Shown here: positions 44,936 to 57,534 of the stretch, piece after piece
Numbering within the stretch: position 1 is the stretch's first letter
Layout of the letters: the number at the start of each line of letters is the position of its first letter
DNA from: Epiperipatus broadwayi
Taxonomy: Eukaryota > Onychophora > Udeonychophora > Euonychophora > Peripatidae
Assembly: GCA_028023455.1 (NCBI GenBank)
Contig: JAQFVV010000504.1
Span: 390,049 to 454,048, forward strand
Reading direction: 5' to 3'
DNA length: 64,000 nt
Translations under genes and position numbers: made by a program
The notes under the pieces: generated by a model
Databases searched by the model: none
Seen by the model: only the letters and a program-made list of their open reading frames with translations
What the model was told of the DNA's origin: nothing

Positions 44936-45690
44936 ATTTGAACCCAAACTTTCAAGTTCCTACAGTCTTCATTCTATTCCAGAACCCAGACTTTCGGGCT
45001 CCTTACAATCATCCACTCTATCCAATTATAAGTGACACACATAACCACACATCTGTAAAAAAAGATAAATGATCTCCAATATATGTATTTCATGCTGAAC
45101 CAGCGCTCATCAGTTGGTCCAGATATCTTCCATACACATATAATCAGTGCTTGATATATATTAAGATAGAAAATCTACACTTGAATGGAAAGGTTTAAAT
45201 CCTCTACACTCTCCAACTTTTCAGCCATCCATATCACTGAAAATATGATGGTGGAATACTCAAAGTCCTTGATGATGCCATGTTGACTTCAAGTACAATC
45301 CGACTCCTCATATGTAGGATCTTAACATGTCCATTTAAATATAAATAAGAGGGATGGACAGAATGCAGGCTGAATATGTAATGTTGAAATACTAGTGTAT
45401 ATATTTAACCTAGATGTAATCAAAAAGGATTTAAATCCAGACTTTCAAGTTCTTTACAGTCATTTACTCTATTCATTAAAATCGATACACATGACCATAT
45501 ACATGTGAAAAAGATAAATGATCTCAAACATACTTATTTCATGTTGAAACAGCACTCATCAGTTAATCCGAATCATCATCTCCCACACATATATATATAA
45601 TCAGCACTCAATTTATATTAAGATAGCAAATCTACACCCTTTAATAGACAGGCTTCAATCCTCTCTACTCTCCAACCATCCATATCATTG
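44936..45690 (-). repeat. tRNA-like SINE family 2, two copies inside the RTE
   Basis: Copies at 44936-45220 and 45428-45690 share the order CCAGACTTTC...CTCCTTACA, CACATGACCA, AAAGATAAATGATCTC, CAGCACTCATCAGTT and CACACATATA with 23340-23540. The intervening 45220-45427 is unassigned. Reading in reverse gives a B-box-like GTTCAAAT/GGATTTAAATCC end. Confidence 0.65.
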
Positions 45691-45977
45691 AAAGTCAAAG
45701 TTACAGGAAATGAGAAAATTATCTTTTAAAAAAAGTGAAGAAATAGAAAAATTATTTAGCAAAACATTCAATGTCTATATCATAAGGACTTAATGACTGG
45801 AAGAATGCAATAGTGACACTAGTGTTTATGAATGTTAAAAAGAAGATATCAAATATTACAATTAGTCTTCTATCAGTTTTATATAAAATATTTATTAGAA
45901 CCACCACAACTCATTCGCAAAAAAACTTTAGGCTCAAGCTAATTGTCAGAATAAATTGGATTTGAAAATAGTCATAA

Positions 45978-46323
45978 AGACACCAAAATGTATGAGTACT
46001 GAACTGAGTTCAGATCTATGTGACTATATAAGCTGATGGGCTTGGATTGAAAATATTAAGGTGTTTTCAATTTAAAACTCATAGTTTTGTAGTTAAGAAG
46101 AGATAAAAGGTGTTTGCTGGAGGGTTGCATTAGATCCTAAGATCTAGATGCTGTGCTCTCAGATCCAAAGCTCTTCACTGACGAAGGTCACAAGACAGAA
46201 ACTAGTCAGGGGATATTGGATGAGTAGGCACTAAATGGGGATTTTATGTACAAACCTTCTGGCATCCATTGATTACTCTAGCTTGCTGTGTGGCAATACG
46301 TATAGTGAGTTTTTGCCTGTTTT
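45978..46323 (+). mobile_element. 5'-truncated hammerhead element in the RTE
   Basis: AATAGTCATAA (45967-45977) and AATATCATAA (46324-46333) look like an imperfect target duplication. The element begins at AAGACACCAAAATG, internal to longer copies, and ends with the common GAGTTTTTGCCTGTTT. It has no inverted tail. It splits the RTE at NSHNIQVLKEVM-like sequence. Confidence 0.82.
46163..46220 (+). ncRNA. Hammerhead ribozyme 6 (probably inactive)
   Basis: CTGACGA (46178-46184), GAAA and CTAGTC are kept. Stem II has decayed (AGGT-CACAA-GACA), and the base after the cleavage site is A, weakening stem I. Cleavage is doubtful. Confidence 0.6.
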
Positions 46324-47804
46324 AATATCATAACATCCAAGTGTTAAAGTAAGTTATGAAAATCCATAAGAATGAGCTGCCACTTGAAATTGGATTTGTA
46401 AGTTTATACAAACCACTAGACCGAGAAACAGAATATTGTTAAAATTTATCAAAATTTAACAGCAGACTGTGTGGTAACTATGAAGATTAACAGTGCTATA
46501 GGGTGAACAGTAGAAGGTCATTTAAGTTTGATGGGCTTATAAATTAAAACGAAGAGCAGAGTAAACATAAATGGATATTACAAAGCCAACTAGATTTTGA
46601 AAATGATATTGGTTTCATAAATAAAGTATAATAGCTGCAGGAAATATTACAAAAGCTAACGGAAAAAAGCAAAAAGTTCAAGACAAATGCACAAAGTCTA
46701 AAGTAAAGTTCAATAGCAAAATTGAAAAAAATAAAAAATTTGTAATAGTAAAATAAAAAATGTTAATACCAAAATTTTGATAAAATTAATGCAGATGGAA
46801 ATATAAAAAAAATTAATTACAGTATTTAAAAAAAGTCTCAAGGGGAAGATTTTTAATGAATTTGTTCAACCAGTCTTATACTTATGACTGAAATTTGAAT
46901 TCATAATTATATGATTGTAAATCACACAAAAATATGAAGAGATGAATGCTGGGATAATCAAGAAGAATTTGAAAGCAAAATACGTGAATGAAAGCAGGCG
47001 TTACTGACATCAATGAAAGAAATAAAAGGTTGAAATGAAGCTGGACCGAACATATAAAGTTAGAGGAAATGATAATACATGAATAATTGAATTCTTAGAT
47101 TGGGATCTAGAAAGAGATATGTGAAATGGATAGGTAAACTAAGGAAATTTGTGATATTGAAGTGGAGAAGAAATTATGAATAGAAAAAACTCATCCAACT
47201 TAGAGATACTTTCAATTCTGAAATATATTAATAATAATTGAAAATAAATAATCAATTTGTAAATGAATTATCAATTATGTATACCCTAAATACTATCTGA
47301 ATTTGCTTCTATATTAGAAAGTGAATGCTACTTGTTATAAAATTTACTCTTATTTTTAGTTTAACACTTCAGGAATTTTCAAACTAAACCTTTATGGATA
47401 TCAACATAATAGTACTGATTATGAGCTGTGCTGCTATTTCATAAAGATCATTGATTAATTTTTTAAAGAAACTGTGTTTTTTTCTAATAGCAACATTCAT
47501 TTTATTTATTTATCAAAATGACCAACAAGTAAAATTTTAATTGGATATGAATGTTAAATTTAGGATCTGCTTTATGGAGTTAGGAGACATATACCATAAC
47601 TTTAAAAAGTAGAATTAATTTTTCCATTAATTCCTATGTATTACATATTAACAGGATAATGAGCACACATCTATAAATGTCTGAAAAAAAAAAGTCAAAT
47701 TTCTGTTCTTTATGATAATCTCCACATTTAGCAGAAAACCATAAATGATTATTATAGAAAGACAATTTATCTGGTATTTTATGCATAACACAAAAGCAAC
47801 TTTC

Positions 47805-48150
47805 TCTATATAATACTGCCACCTAGTAGAAGCTATAATAATAAATGGATGCTAGAAGGTTAGTGCATTAAAATCCCTATCTACTGCTTACTCATTCAAC
47901 AAGTAACTAGCTTATGGCTTTAGCTACAAAAGTGAAAGGTAGTTTCTAGTGTTACATTAGATCCAAAGATCTATATGCTGTGCTCTCAGATTCAAGGCTC
48001 CTCATTAATGAAAGCCATAAGAAAGAAAGTAATATGAGGATATTGGATAAGTAGGTACTAGATAGGAATTTTGATGCACTAATCTTCTAGCATCCATTGA
48101 TTGCTATGGCTTGCACTAGGTGGAAATATTGTATGGAGAAAGTTGCTATT
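47805..48150. repeat. Decayed hammerhead element with inverted tail
   Basis: 48000-48150 is plus-oriented (AAGGCTCCTCATTAATGAAAG then GAAAGTAATATGAGGATATT). 47805-47925 is an inverted part. The core is lost (ATTAATGA for CTGATGA), so this is an old relic of the family. Confidence 0.75.
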
Positions 48151-50711
48151 GTTCTAACAGATTGTGTAAGCACAAGCAAAGGTAAAAATATAAAGAACAA
48201 AAGTCAAGTAATTATTTTGTAAAGAATTCAGCAGTTTTGACACTAAAAAGTTTGTAAAGAACACATGATTTTAAAGGAAAAATAATGCCGAAAGAATACG
48301 AGTAAATTAGTTAATGTTGGCAAAAATGCTAATACTGTTTTCTTTTTATATTGCTATTCATGACAGCATATGGGCATTTTATATATCTCTGGAAATTTTC
48401 AAAACTTTATAAATTTATTATATATTGTTAACTGTATAAATATTTTATGTTAACTGAACGTTATTTATGTCTAGTACGTGTGATTAAAAAAAGAAGCTGA
48501 AGACAATTAATCTTGATTGATCCATTTTCTAAACAAACAAAATATACAAAGTAGTTATTTTTGCTTCACTTTGATGAAACCATGGCTTTCATCTAATGAA
48601 TGATTGTAAAGTAGTTTGTAGATGGCAGTTGTAATCGGGGAAAGAGAAACAAATAGTGATTTATAACAGGAATTAGAAGACTTATTCTGATTCTTCTTTC
48701 CCCCCCCCCCCATTGATTATAACAGTATAATTATTTTTTTATATCTAATTAAAATATTTATAATTATTTATTCAAATATATAATGCTTATATATAGTTTT
48801 TAAATACTTTTTATGTTGCAAAAACAAAATAAGAGATTTGAAATATTTTTATTGATAGCACTATCTTTATTTTTTATTTAATCTCTAAAGTTATATTTTT
48901 AAATATATATATATATTGAAAAATACATTACTAAATAACTTAGCTGAAGGTCAGTTACACGAAAAATAAATTCAACATAGAGGAAAGCTCAATATTAAAA
49001 AAAAAAAAAAGGTTAGTAATTATACCATGACTTGAATAATAAATTCTTTTAGAAGCTATTGTAGCTACTAATTCTTGAGAGAAAAAAATTTTAAAAAATT
49101 GTTATTTTTCAGAAATTAGTAATTACAATAATATCTAAAAGAATCTTTACTTGATTACTATCAAAGAGAAAATATATTGATACTATATTATAATTTAAAA
49201 TTAAAATGAATTAATCTTTTAAATACAAGTTAGTCAAAATGTTATCAACCAGAAAACTGATGTTATTTACAACTACCTATGGATTATATTCATAACAATT
49301 TATGCACTTGATGTAAAATTCTTAAGAGATTAATATGATAATACAAATCTTCAAAGCTAAATTTCAGATTATTATTCTAATAAAATGTATTTAATAAAGA
49401 AATAATAATGAAGCAGTCAGTTGCTTTAAGCAATATAAGCGCATCCATGTAGCAGGTTGTATACAGAAATTAGTTTATATAGAGATGTTTTTTTTTAGTT
49501 TACTCCACCAAGAATGACTGATACCCTACCATTGTTCTAAAAATTTCATATTATTATTTTTACAGACATTAATTATTTACTATATAATAAACAAATATCA
49601 ATAATTGCAGAAATATAATTTCTATTACAGACATCCTGCATGATGCACATAAACAATGTTTAAAACTATAGCCCATTCATATCTGTTTTTTCAATATCCC
49701 TAAAGCAGTTTCATTTACCTGTATTTCTAAAAAAAAAAAAAAATTTTTTTTTTAAAAGAGTGCAACTTCTGTGTTCTATAATTCATAACGTTACAAATAA
49801 ATAACTGATATAATCTTATTCATGAAAGTAACTTGAATTTTCTAATTTAATATAAATTATGTTTTCCATTCCATCAATAATTTTCATCACGGAAAAAAAT
49901 GAAGAAAAGTAATACCATGTGATAAGTTTTATTTCATTTTTTAAAATCATTTTGATATGATATTTTAAAAATATTTATATGTATTAAATCAGTCAGCCTT
50001 TAGTTATTTACTTATCCAGTTACAAAAAAAAAAAAGATGTATGCGTGTGTGTATTCATTTATTAGCAGAAAAGATAAAAATTAAATATAAAAAAAATAAA
50101 CACTTTTTTTTTTAATTGTGCTTTATTAATTATAAAAATTTTAATTGGTTTGTTTATTATTGTATTACAGATGGTAAATATACTGTACATATATACTGAA
50201 AATATCTGGTTCACTATTATCCAAGGATTTTAATTCTTAAAACCAAATGTCAAGATTCAAATGCAATATTGATTCTTCTTAAATGCAAAGAGTTCAAAAC
50301 AGACATGAAATACAACAAATACTATGATTATATCTAAATGATACTAAATTGTGGTTAATGTTTATATTTATATTTCTCATGGCGTTTCATGGAAATGATA
50401 AATTTATAAAATTTACTTTTTTCAAATGAGTTTTAGACAAAAAAATAAAATGTTTAATAATATACAGAAGGTAACTAAAAGACTATAAAAAAGATTTTAA
50501 AAAAGTGAGATTAATGTTCAAAAGATGAAAAAAAATAAAAAGTATAAAAGCAAAATAATATTTGAAAACAATATTTTATAATAAGCTAAAATACAAACTA
50601 TCTATCTGCAATAATCAAAGTTCTTATAAAGGTATTACCCAAAGTTAAATCCTAAAATAAAATAAAAAAGTGGGAAAAAATATAACCACAACCTTTCTAA
50701 ACAATGTCTAC

Positions 50712-51007
50712 CTTATCATCACGTGAAAGAATCCATTTGGAATTGAGCTCTGACTGTGAAAAGGTAAGAAAAGCATTCTGCTTGTGCTTCACTCCTCTAG
50801 CATGAAGTAGAAGTTGGTATTTTCCTTGATTGTCACAAGTAAAATATCTGTTGCACAACTGACAATACGCCTCTCCCATATTTCTTCCCTGCTGGCACCA
50901 TAATGACATAAAATGACCATTATCATCCTTATCCTCTAGCCAATCTTTATTAAATTTCTTCCTTCCACCTGGCATTATTTCTCTAAAGTGATCAATAGTA
51001 GGCTATC
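50712..51007 (-). CDS. Zinc-finger (BED-like) exon of an unidentified protein
   Basis: A 92-residue open frame starts MPGGRKKFNKDWLEDKDDNG and contains the pattern CQLCNRYFTCDN...LLLHARGVKHK, a C-x2-C...H-x5-H finger like those at the N-terminus of hAT-derived or SPIN-DOC/ZBED-type proteins. Just upstream of the ATG (50973-50975) is a strong acceptor-like tract, CTTTCCCCTCTGCCCAG. At the other end AAG|GTAGAC (50710-50712) could be a donor; otherwise the frame ends at TAG (50697-50699). Base composition is visibly less AT-rich than the surroundings. It could be a host gene or a domesticated transposon exon. I do not recognise the gene, and the rest of it was not found. Confidence 0.6.
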
Positions 51008-51846
51008 CTGGGCAGAGGGGAAAGTATTTTATAAGACCTACAGAAAGAATAGAAAAGTCATATGATAGTTTTAACCAGTGATTAGAAATAACAGAAAATT
51101 GTATTTATAATAATGTCTGCATTCAACATGTAAATATAAAACTTTTTTTTTCTAAATGTAACATTACCAAGATAAATATATAAATGAATAATTTTAATTA
51201 CATATTATATATATACACACATACATACATCTATTTAGCTATGTACACACACATATATCTATATAATTATTCTTATCTATCTCTATTCATGGATGACATA
51301 TGGGATCAATTTTTATTAATTAATTTTATATAATTTTTAATAGGATCACAATTTTTTTTTGTCACTTTTCATTTTTTATCATTATAACCTAAAGCAATAT
51401 TTATTTTAGTCAAATATGTGATATCCAACACAGAAAATAAACACATGCAGAAAGCTTATTAATCAACATGAAGTAATAAGATATTTAGTTCTGATCCAGT
51501 CTTCACAGGGGCCACCAGTTTAACAATAGATGCAATGAATACAATGATGTGGAGATGCAATGTATTTACATTAATTATGCATTATAATATTCTGACACAT
51601 TATATAAAAGTGTACTAAAATACAATCATTCATCTACTTGTTCTCTTATCATCACAATAAGCATTAGTCGAGCATCACACACTCATCAAGTGAGTTTGAA
51701 AACTCATATATATTGATTGAAGTGATATCTATATAATAGTGCATAATATATATCTAAATCATAGTAAAGTACATATAAGTAACTGAACAGCATAATACAA
51801 GGATATACTTTTTTTTTGTTATTATTCTATTACATTATTTACTATA

Positions 51847-52500
51847 TATATATATAATTATTCAAAACAATACAATAATTAATACAGTAACAATATTTTA
51901 AACAAATATATACCAATTTAATAGATTAATAAATAATTCAAAAAATAGGTGTAGTATTTTAAATCAAAGTGTGCAATATATAAATGGCTATGTGTTTGTG
52001 GAAAGGCATATATTGGGGAATCTCGATGTACATTGGAGAAAAGATCAAGGGAGCATTTGTTATTATATAAACGAGTGCAAAAATCAAGACAAGAGAATGT
52101 TAGAAATGATGATGTATCACCATCAGTATTTTTTGATCATAATGTAACATGTAATTATGGTTTTGATTTTGATTTTAATAAAGTTAAAATTCTGTGTATT
52201 GAAAGAAATAATAATAAACGCAAAATTAAAGAAGCTATGTTAATAAAAAGTGAAAAGCAACAGTTGATAAATAGACAGACAGCCAATATAAAAATTAATG
52301 AATTGTGGGAAAATTGATGTATGATGTATTACTTTTGTTTACATTTGTAACGGTTTTTTCTAATACAATTTGAGTCTAGTTGACAACGACTACATAGATA
52401 GTTGAAAGTACTTCTATTAAATTGGTATACATTTGTTTAAAATATTGTTACTGTATTAATTATTGTATTGTTTTGAATAATTATATATATTTTATTATAA
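51847..52500 (+). mobile_element. 5'-truncated Penelope-like element with inverted tail
   Basis: About 51847-51925 is an almost exact inverted copy of about 52418-52500 (for example CAAATATATACCAATTTAAT against its reverse complement, and TTCAAAACAATACAATAATT likewise). Between them lies a GIY-YIG endonuclease fragment and a 3' UTR. A short 3' part of the ORF plus an inverted tail at the truncated end is the classic Penelope-like insertion form. Confidence 0.88.
51967..52317 (+). pseudogene. Penelope-like GIY-YIG endonuclease, C-terminal fragment
   Basis: Reading upstream of the first ATG gives CAIYKWLCVCGKAYIGESRC, then TLEKRSREHL; downstream it gives FDHNVTCNYGFDFDFNKVKI, IERNNNKRKIKEAMLIKSEK and NELWEN before TGA at 52315-52317. 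The Cys-rich start, KAYIGES, R-x3-EH and the KRKIKEAMLIK segment are the usual GIY-YIG series of Penelope-like elements, where this domain nicks target DNA. The frame is uninterrupted for about 117 codons, so this copy is fairly young, but the RT part is absent through truncation. Confidence 0.9.
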
Positions 52501-53309
52501 TTGGAATACAGACATTGATTAATAATTTACATATATATATATAAAACTCTATAGTTTAACCTTCTAACCTGGACATTTTTTGATTATGTTTCTTATTTTT
52601 ATTCTTCAATATATTTTAAGAAATATATATTAATGGTTCATGTCTTCCGAAAGCTGTAAAAGCAAACTCATGGAGGAATTGGAAAATAAAAAAACTTATC
52701 ACTATGCAATATTTTGAATGCTAATCACAATAAATACATCACATAAAAGTTTGCATCTTATCGGTTATTTGCAATATTTAGATATGTTAAACAACACAGA
52801 AAATGTTCTACATAAAATTTGGTTAAAGATTTGAGTATAATATATGAAGTACAGAGTATTCCCTATAATGACCGATTTGTATCCAAATTGATTTAAAGTC
52901 TCATTTCCAGAACATAACCTGTGTGTAAGTTGATGGATATCTATATATTATATAGTAAGTAAATCTGAACTGTTCACTTTACTTAGGTACATAAAGGGCA
53001 TTACAGCATATGTCTGAATATTATACACACAGCAAAATATTGCAAGATTAATGCAAATATATGATGACTATATTTATATATGCATTGGTTTCTAAAATAA
53101 GGATCCATGGACCCTTGAGAAATTGGATTAAAGCAAAATATTTATATTACTGAGCTGCTATGAGATAAGCTTTTCTAATACTGTATATTGATTTGTACAA
53201 TAGAAATAAAAGATTAAATTCTCCACAAATCAGAATAGGATTGAATCATATTACATTAAGCAGATTTCACTTACTTAACCTATTATTCATATTAAATATT
53301 ATATCATTA

Positions 53310-55830
53310 CCATTATTTCCAACCATTAATGAGCCACTGCAGGATTAAGGTCTTTCCAAGTTTAATCCAGTTATTCTGATCTCTAGTTTCTTTTCTCTAC
53401 AATAAACACTAACAAACTTCATTCATTCACGCATCTCGTGATCTTTTACAATCTCTCGAGATCTAATTGTCTACCTAGTCTTCTAGAAAAATGTCCCTCT
53501 AACTCCATTTCAGTTGCTTATATCTTTCAATAATGTCAGTGATAACTGTTTGTTCTTATATGCATGTGTTTAGTTTTTTGATTTCGTTAGCATCTCTCCA
53601 TACTTTGATAAGTGAACTAAAATCTCTGCATTGTTCTTCTGTTAAGTGTCCAAGTCTCAGATTCAACACATAATAAATGATAAAATACATCTATTAAAAT
53701 CTTTTTCAAAAACAAATTAAGTTATATCTAACAGAAAGAAGAATTCCATCCAAGTTTAATTCTATGATTAAATTCATCCATTATGTTTCCACCTATATTT
53801 TTTTCTTCCAACAGAATTCATTGAACATTACTTATCTTCAGTCCTACTTCTCTTACTTTCATCTATTAACTCTTACAATATTATCTGAAGCATTATTTGC
53901 AAAAACAACCACATTATTTTCAAAATCTAGATGACTTAAATAATTTTTATTTACCTTTAATATCATAATTTACAATTTAGTTCACAAAATACTTCTTACA
54001 AAGCGGCTGTAAGAAGTTTTGAAGATATGGAATCATCCTGTAGTACACCCTTCTCAATATTAATAATCATTTCAATATCGCTATGTAATCTAATTACTGC
54101 TGTTGCATAGTGATTACTCTTCAGAATATGACAATATTCTGGGACTATAACTTGATGATCCAATTGTTAATCAACATAAAAAGACTTGTAGAATCAAATA
54201 CCATATCATAATCTACAAATCCACAGCATAATGGAAATTCATAATCATCGGACCTTCTTTCAATATTTGGATGTAATCCATAGTGCTAAATCATTTTTAA
54301 AACCAGCCTCTTTTGATTGGTTAGAATCTAAAATTCACTATACATAAGTTGAAATTATCTTGGATAAAGATTTTGTATAGAACAGATAAAAGATTAATAG
54401 GTCTTCTTTAAAACATTTTTTAAATATATCAATATTACTGCTGTATTCTTCCAATCATCTAATATAACTTTATCATTTAGGCATTTGGTGTATAACTTTG
54501 CCAACAATTTTTCTATTTCTTCAACTGCTTCTTTTAAGATATTGGTTACAATTTATCACCTGGAACTTTTCCCTTCATAGATTTAATTGCATATCTCACA
54601 TCTTCATTTAAAATGCTGAGCAATTCAGAAAATGTAATAACTGTAGAAGCTATTTTGTTTTCTAGTTGTTATTTTTTTTTTCTCATGTGTTATTTATATA
54701 TAATTCTTTATAAAATTCTTCGATACCTTCCATGTTATCCCTCTTTTATTAATAGTTCCATCTTTTCTTTTTATTGCAGAAATAACTTTTCTTCCAATAC
54801 AAGATTTTTATTTTATTTTTTATAGCTTTCCTTGCCAAATCACAATAACACTTTTATATATCATTATTAACTTTTTTCCTATTATTTTACAAAACTCTAA
54901 GTAGTCTATTCTTCTTAATGGATCATTAAAAAAAAAAATCTTTTCTTTAGTTCTTAATAGAGTATCAGTTAGCTTCTTATTGATCTCAGTCAAGTTTTAA
55001 CCAAAATCTATTAATATTTTAAAATGATTTGCAGAGTTTTAATTTAAATTCACTGGAGTGTTTCTGTAGATTGGAATATCAATTGTTAATACTGTCTTTT
55101 TTTAATAGCTTCTGTCTCCAGTTTTGCATTAAAATGTAATTACATCTCATTGATCCATAATCATTTTCTGTATTTAATCTATTAAGATGATCATTGCATT
55201 CTTGAAATATATTATTTTCTGTTAATCAATTTGAATGCTTTCATATCCAATTCATAACATATGGGTTTTCTTTTTCTGCAAATTCTGTAAGTTTGTGTCC
55301 ACTTTCATTTCTATCATCAAAAACAAATTTACCCACAGCAGCGTTTTCAACAATCAATCAATATGTTTAAACTGATCAAAAATTTTTATAGATTCATATA
55401 AAAATCCTCTATCTCTTCATCACATTGCATTAAGTATATTACATTAATTTGAATAACTAATCTTGCTATTCTATCTGATATATTACCAATCTCCACAATG
55501 TTAACTCTAATTTTTGTTTATAATGAATCTTACACCAATACTTGTACATTGTAGTAACTATGTGCTCACTTTTCTAAACTTTATAAAATCCAATGTTTCA
55601 ATCAATGTTAGACAATATTTCTTCCAATTCATGTAATCTTTTTTCACTTGAAAGTGATCTACAGTTGTAGATCTCTAAATAAAAGGTTGTCATCAAATGG
55701 AAGCCTAAGTTTGCAATCAGAGGTTTCTTAGCATCCTTGTCTTTGGCCACCAACTACTGCTGTGGCTGGTGACTTTACAGCCACTTGGGAATAAGGGTCA
55801 AAATTTAGTTTTTCTGCCATGATGTAAAAA
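53310..55830 (-). mobile_element. RTE-type LINE, near full length, degenerate
   Basis: Minus strand: it starts MAEKLNFDPYSQVAVKSPAT (ATG near 55820), then an endonuclease and RT region with many stops. The RT part near 53900-54400 matches the 28.1-28.3-kb copy (NLDFENNVVVFANNAS-like). It ends with the RTE 3' terminus at 53310-53360 (CCATTAATGAGCCACTGCAG in plus). Not coding-competent. Confidence 0.82.
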
Positions 55831-55889
55831 TATATATATATATTTAAAAAAATCAATTGATATTTCAATTAAGAACTATCAGGTGATAA

Positions 55890-56640
55890 GAAAAGAAAGA
55901 CTATGGTGTTTTTTGATCTTAAATTCAGGAGGTAAAAATTCGTAGACCATCCATATTCATTTACTATATGGATAATCACACAGTAGTAATAGGTGCAATG
56001 ACAAGAACATAGAAGTGGATAATAGTAATTTGTCCTCGGTTTTATGGTCTCAAAGTGTCTTCTTTCAGTTAACAGCAAACTCTTTTCTGCAGCTAAGTAT
56101 TACATGTATATAAACTAATACGTATTATTAGAATAAGTCATAAAATTAAAGGTGCAAATTAATGCAGTGGAGAAAATCTTGATCATCTTTCAAATCAAAT
56201 TATCAACTAAAGAAATGCAAGAATTAAATTATCCCACATTTTTCTAAAAGTATTTTCATGGCCTGAAGAGAGTTTGTCATTTCTAGCAAGAGTAATGCAA
56301 CCAAGCAATAATATTCACTGGGATAGTTTATCATTACTTGTCAATCCCTTAATATATATCACATATTTAAATTTATCTTTAATGAGCTTTGATGGGTGAA
56401 GCTTTATCACAAAATAATAAAGCCTTTTGCATAATGCAGATGAATAATTAACTGTATGTTTTATACTTTTTCAATTATATTTTATTCTACATATTATAAA
56501 CTTACATTTGAAATGATCAACTAATACAGTATTTTATTTAATTAAAATTTAAGTAATTAGCAGCAATTATTTATTCAGAAGATCATAGTGCAAGCATCTA
56601 TTTGGAATTGCACGACAGACAAATTTAACTAAAAAAATGC
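55890..56640. other. Stretch without recognised features
   Basis: AT-rich sequence between the RTE and the SINE. The minus-strand ORF at 55869-56078 shows no domain. Confidence 0.35.
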
Positions 56641-56656
56641 ATAAAATAAAAGCTAA

Positions 56657-56776
56657 GTCAAGCGTTGTTAGCCGAGAGGTCAGCACAGCTACCTTGCAAG
56701 CAAGCAGTTGGTTGCTAGATGGTTGTTGCGGGTTCGCCTCCCGGCAGATACTATGACATATGAAAAAAATAAAAAT
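56657..56776 (+). mobile_element. tRNA-derived SINE, copy 1
   Basis: AAATAAAAGCTAA (56644-56656) and AAATAAAAGTTAA (56777-56789) form a 13-bp target duplication with one change. The body starts GTCAAGCGTTGTTAGCCGAG (A-box region) and has GGGTTCGCCTCCCGG (B-box). It ends CTATGACATATG plus an A-rich tail. It is less AT-rich than its surroundings. Confidence 0.9.
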
Positions 56777-57422
56777 AAATAAAAGTTAATAACAACAGAA
56801 AACAATTAATAAATCTTACTTAAAAACCAATAATAATTCTTTAGTTATACAGTTAAGAATGAATAAAAAAAAAATCACATAATTAGTTGCATGGGAGATC
56901 ACTTATAACCATACATATTTTTTTACTTTGCTTTGACAGTATCTATTGTTGTGCTAAACCACACAGAGTAATGAGTTGGATAAAAAAAAGAAATAGATAC
57001 AAAGCATTATAAGTAAACTTTAAATACAAGACTTCATAAGGACATGAAAAGTTTCACTCATAGTCAAAGTTGTACAATCATTTCTCTTTTACTTAGTCAC
57101 TAACATTTGACAAATCCAGATTATCTTTACATTTTAATTAAAAATAGATATCAAATAGTCAATCACTATTGGAGATGGCTAAGTATAAAAGTTATCTGGA
57201 AAAACACTGAGTTTGATAGGAAAAGGTGTTTAAAACTCCATTACAGATTTAAACCTCTTAACAGTGACATAGCAAGCTAATATAATAACTGTTATACCAC
57301 AAAGTCCTTTACTATATAATTAAAAAAATGCCGAATTTATCAAACAGAAAGACAAAGAACTCTTGACTTTTCTGTTTGATAAATTCAGAAAATCAAGAGA
57401 AAAACAAAGAACTCTTGAGCTT

Positions 57423-57534
57423 GTCAAGCGCTGTTAGCCGGGAGGTCATCGCGGCCGCCTTGCAAGCAAGTAGTTGGTTGTAGACGGTTGTGGGTTCGCG
57501 TCCCGGCTGGTGCTATGACATATGGAAAAAAAAA
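57423..57534 (+). mobile_element. tRNA-derived SINE, copy 2
   Basis: The 17-bp perfect duplication AAAGAACTCTTGAGCTT flanks it at 57406-57422 and 57535-57551. The body starts GTCAAGCGCTGTTAGCCGGG, has a CCTTGCAAGC anticodon-like stem and GGGTTCGCGTCCCGG B-box, and ends with poly-A. The tail and perfect duplication show LINE-driven insertion, probably recent. Confidence 0.94.

Larger units (their letters stand above)
44740..47240 (+). mobile_element. RTE-type LINE, degenerate, with two later insertions
   Basis: RTE reading is found at 44880-44936 (region before RT, IKSMKNDK-like), then 45690-45977 (NEKIIF...EEIEKL and IRTTTTHSQKN), then 46324-47240 (VMKIHKNELPLEIGFVSLYK and the C-terminal part). 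The breaks are explained by SINE-family sequence (44936-45690) and a hammerhead element (45978-46323). All frames are broken by stops. Confidence 0.7.

Noticed and set aside
56657-57534. Two functional tRNA genes
   Set aside because: B-boxes are good but the cloverleaf is irregular, and A-tails plus target duplications show they are SINE insertions.
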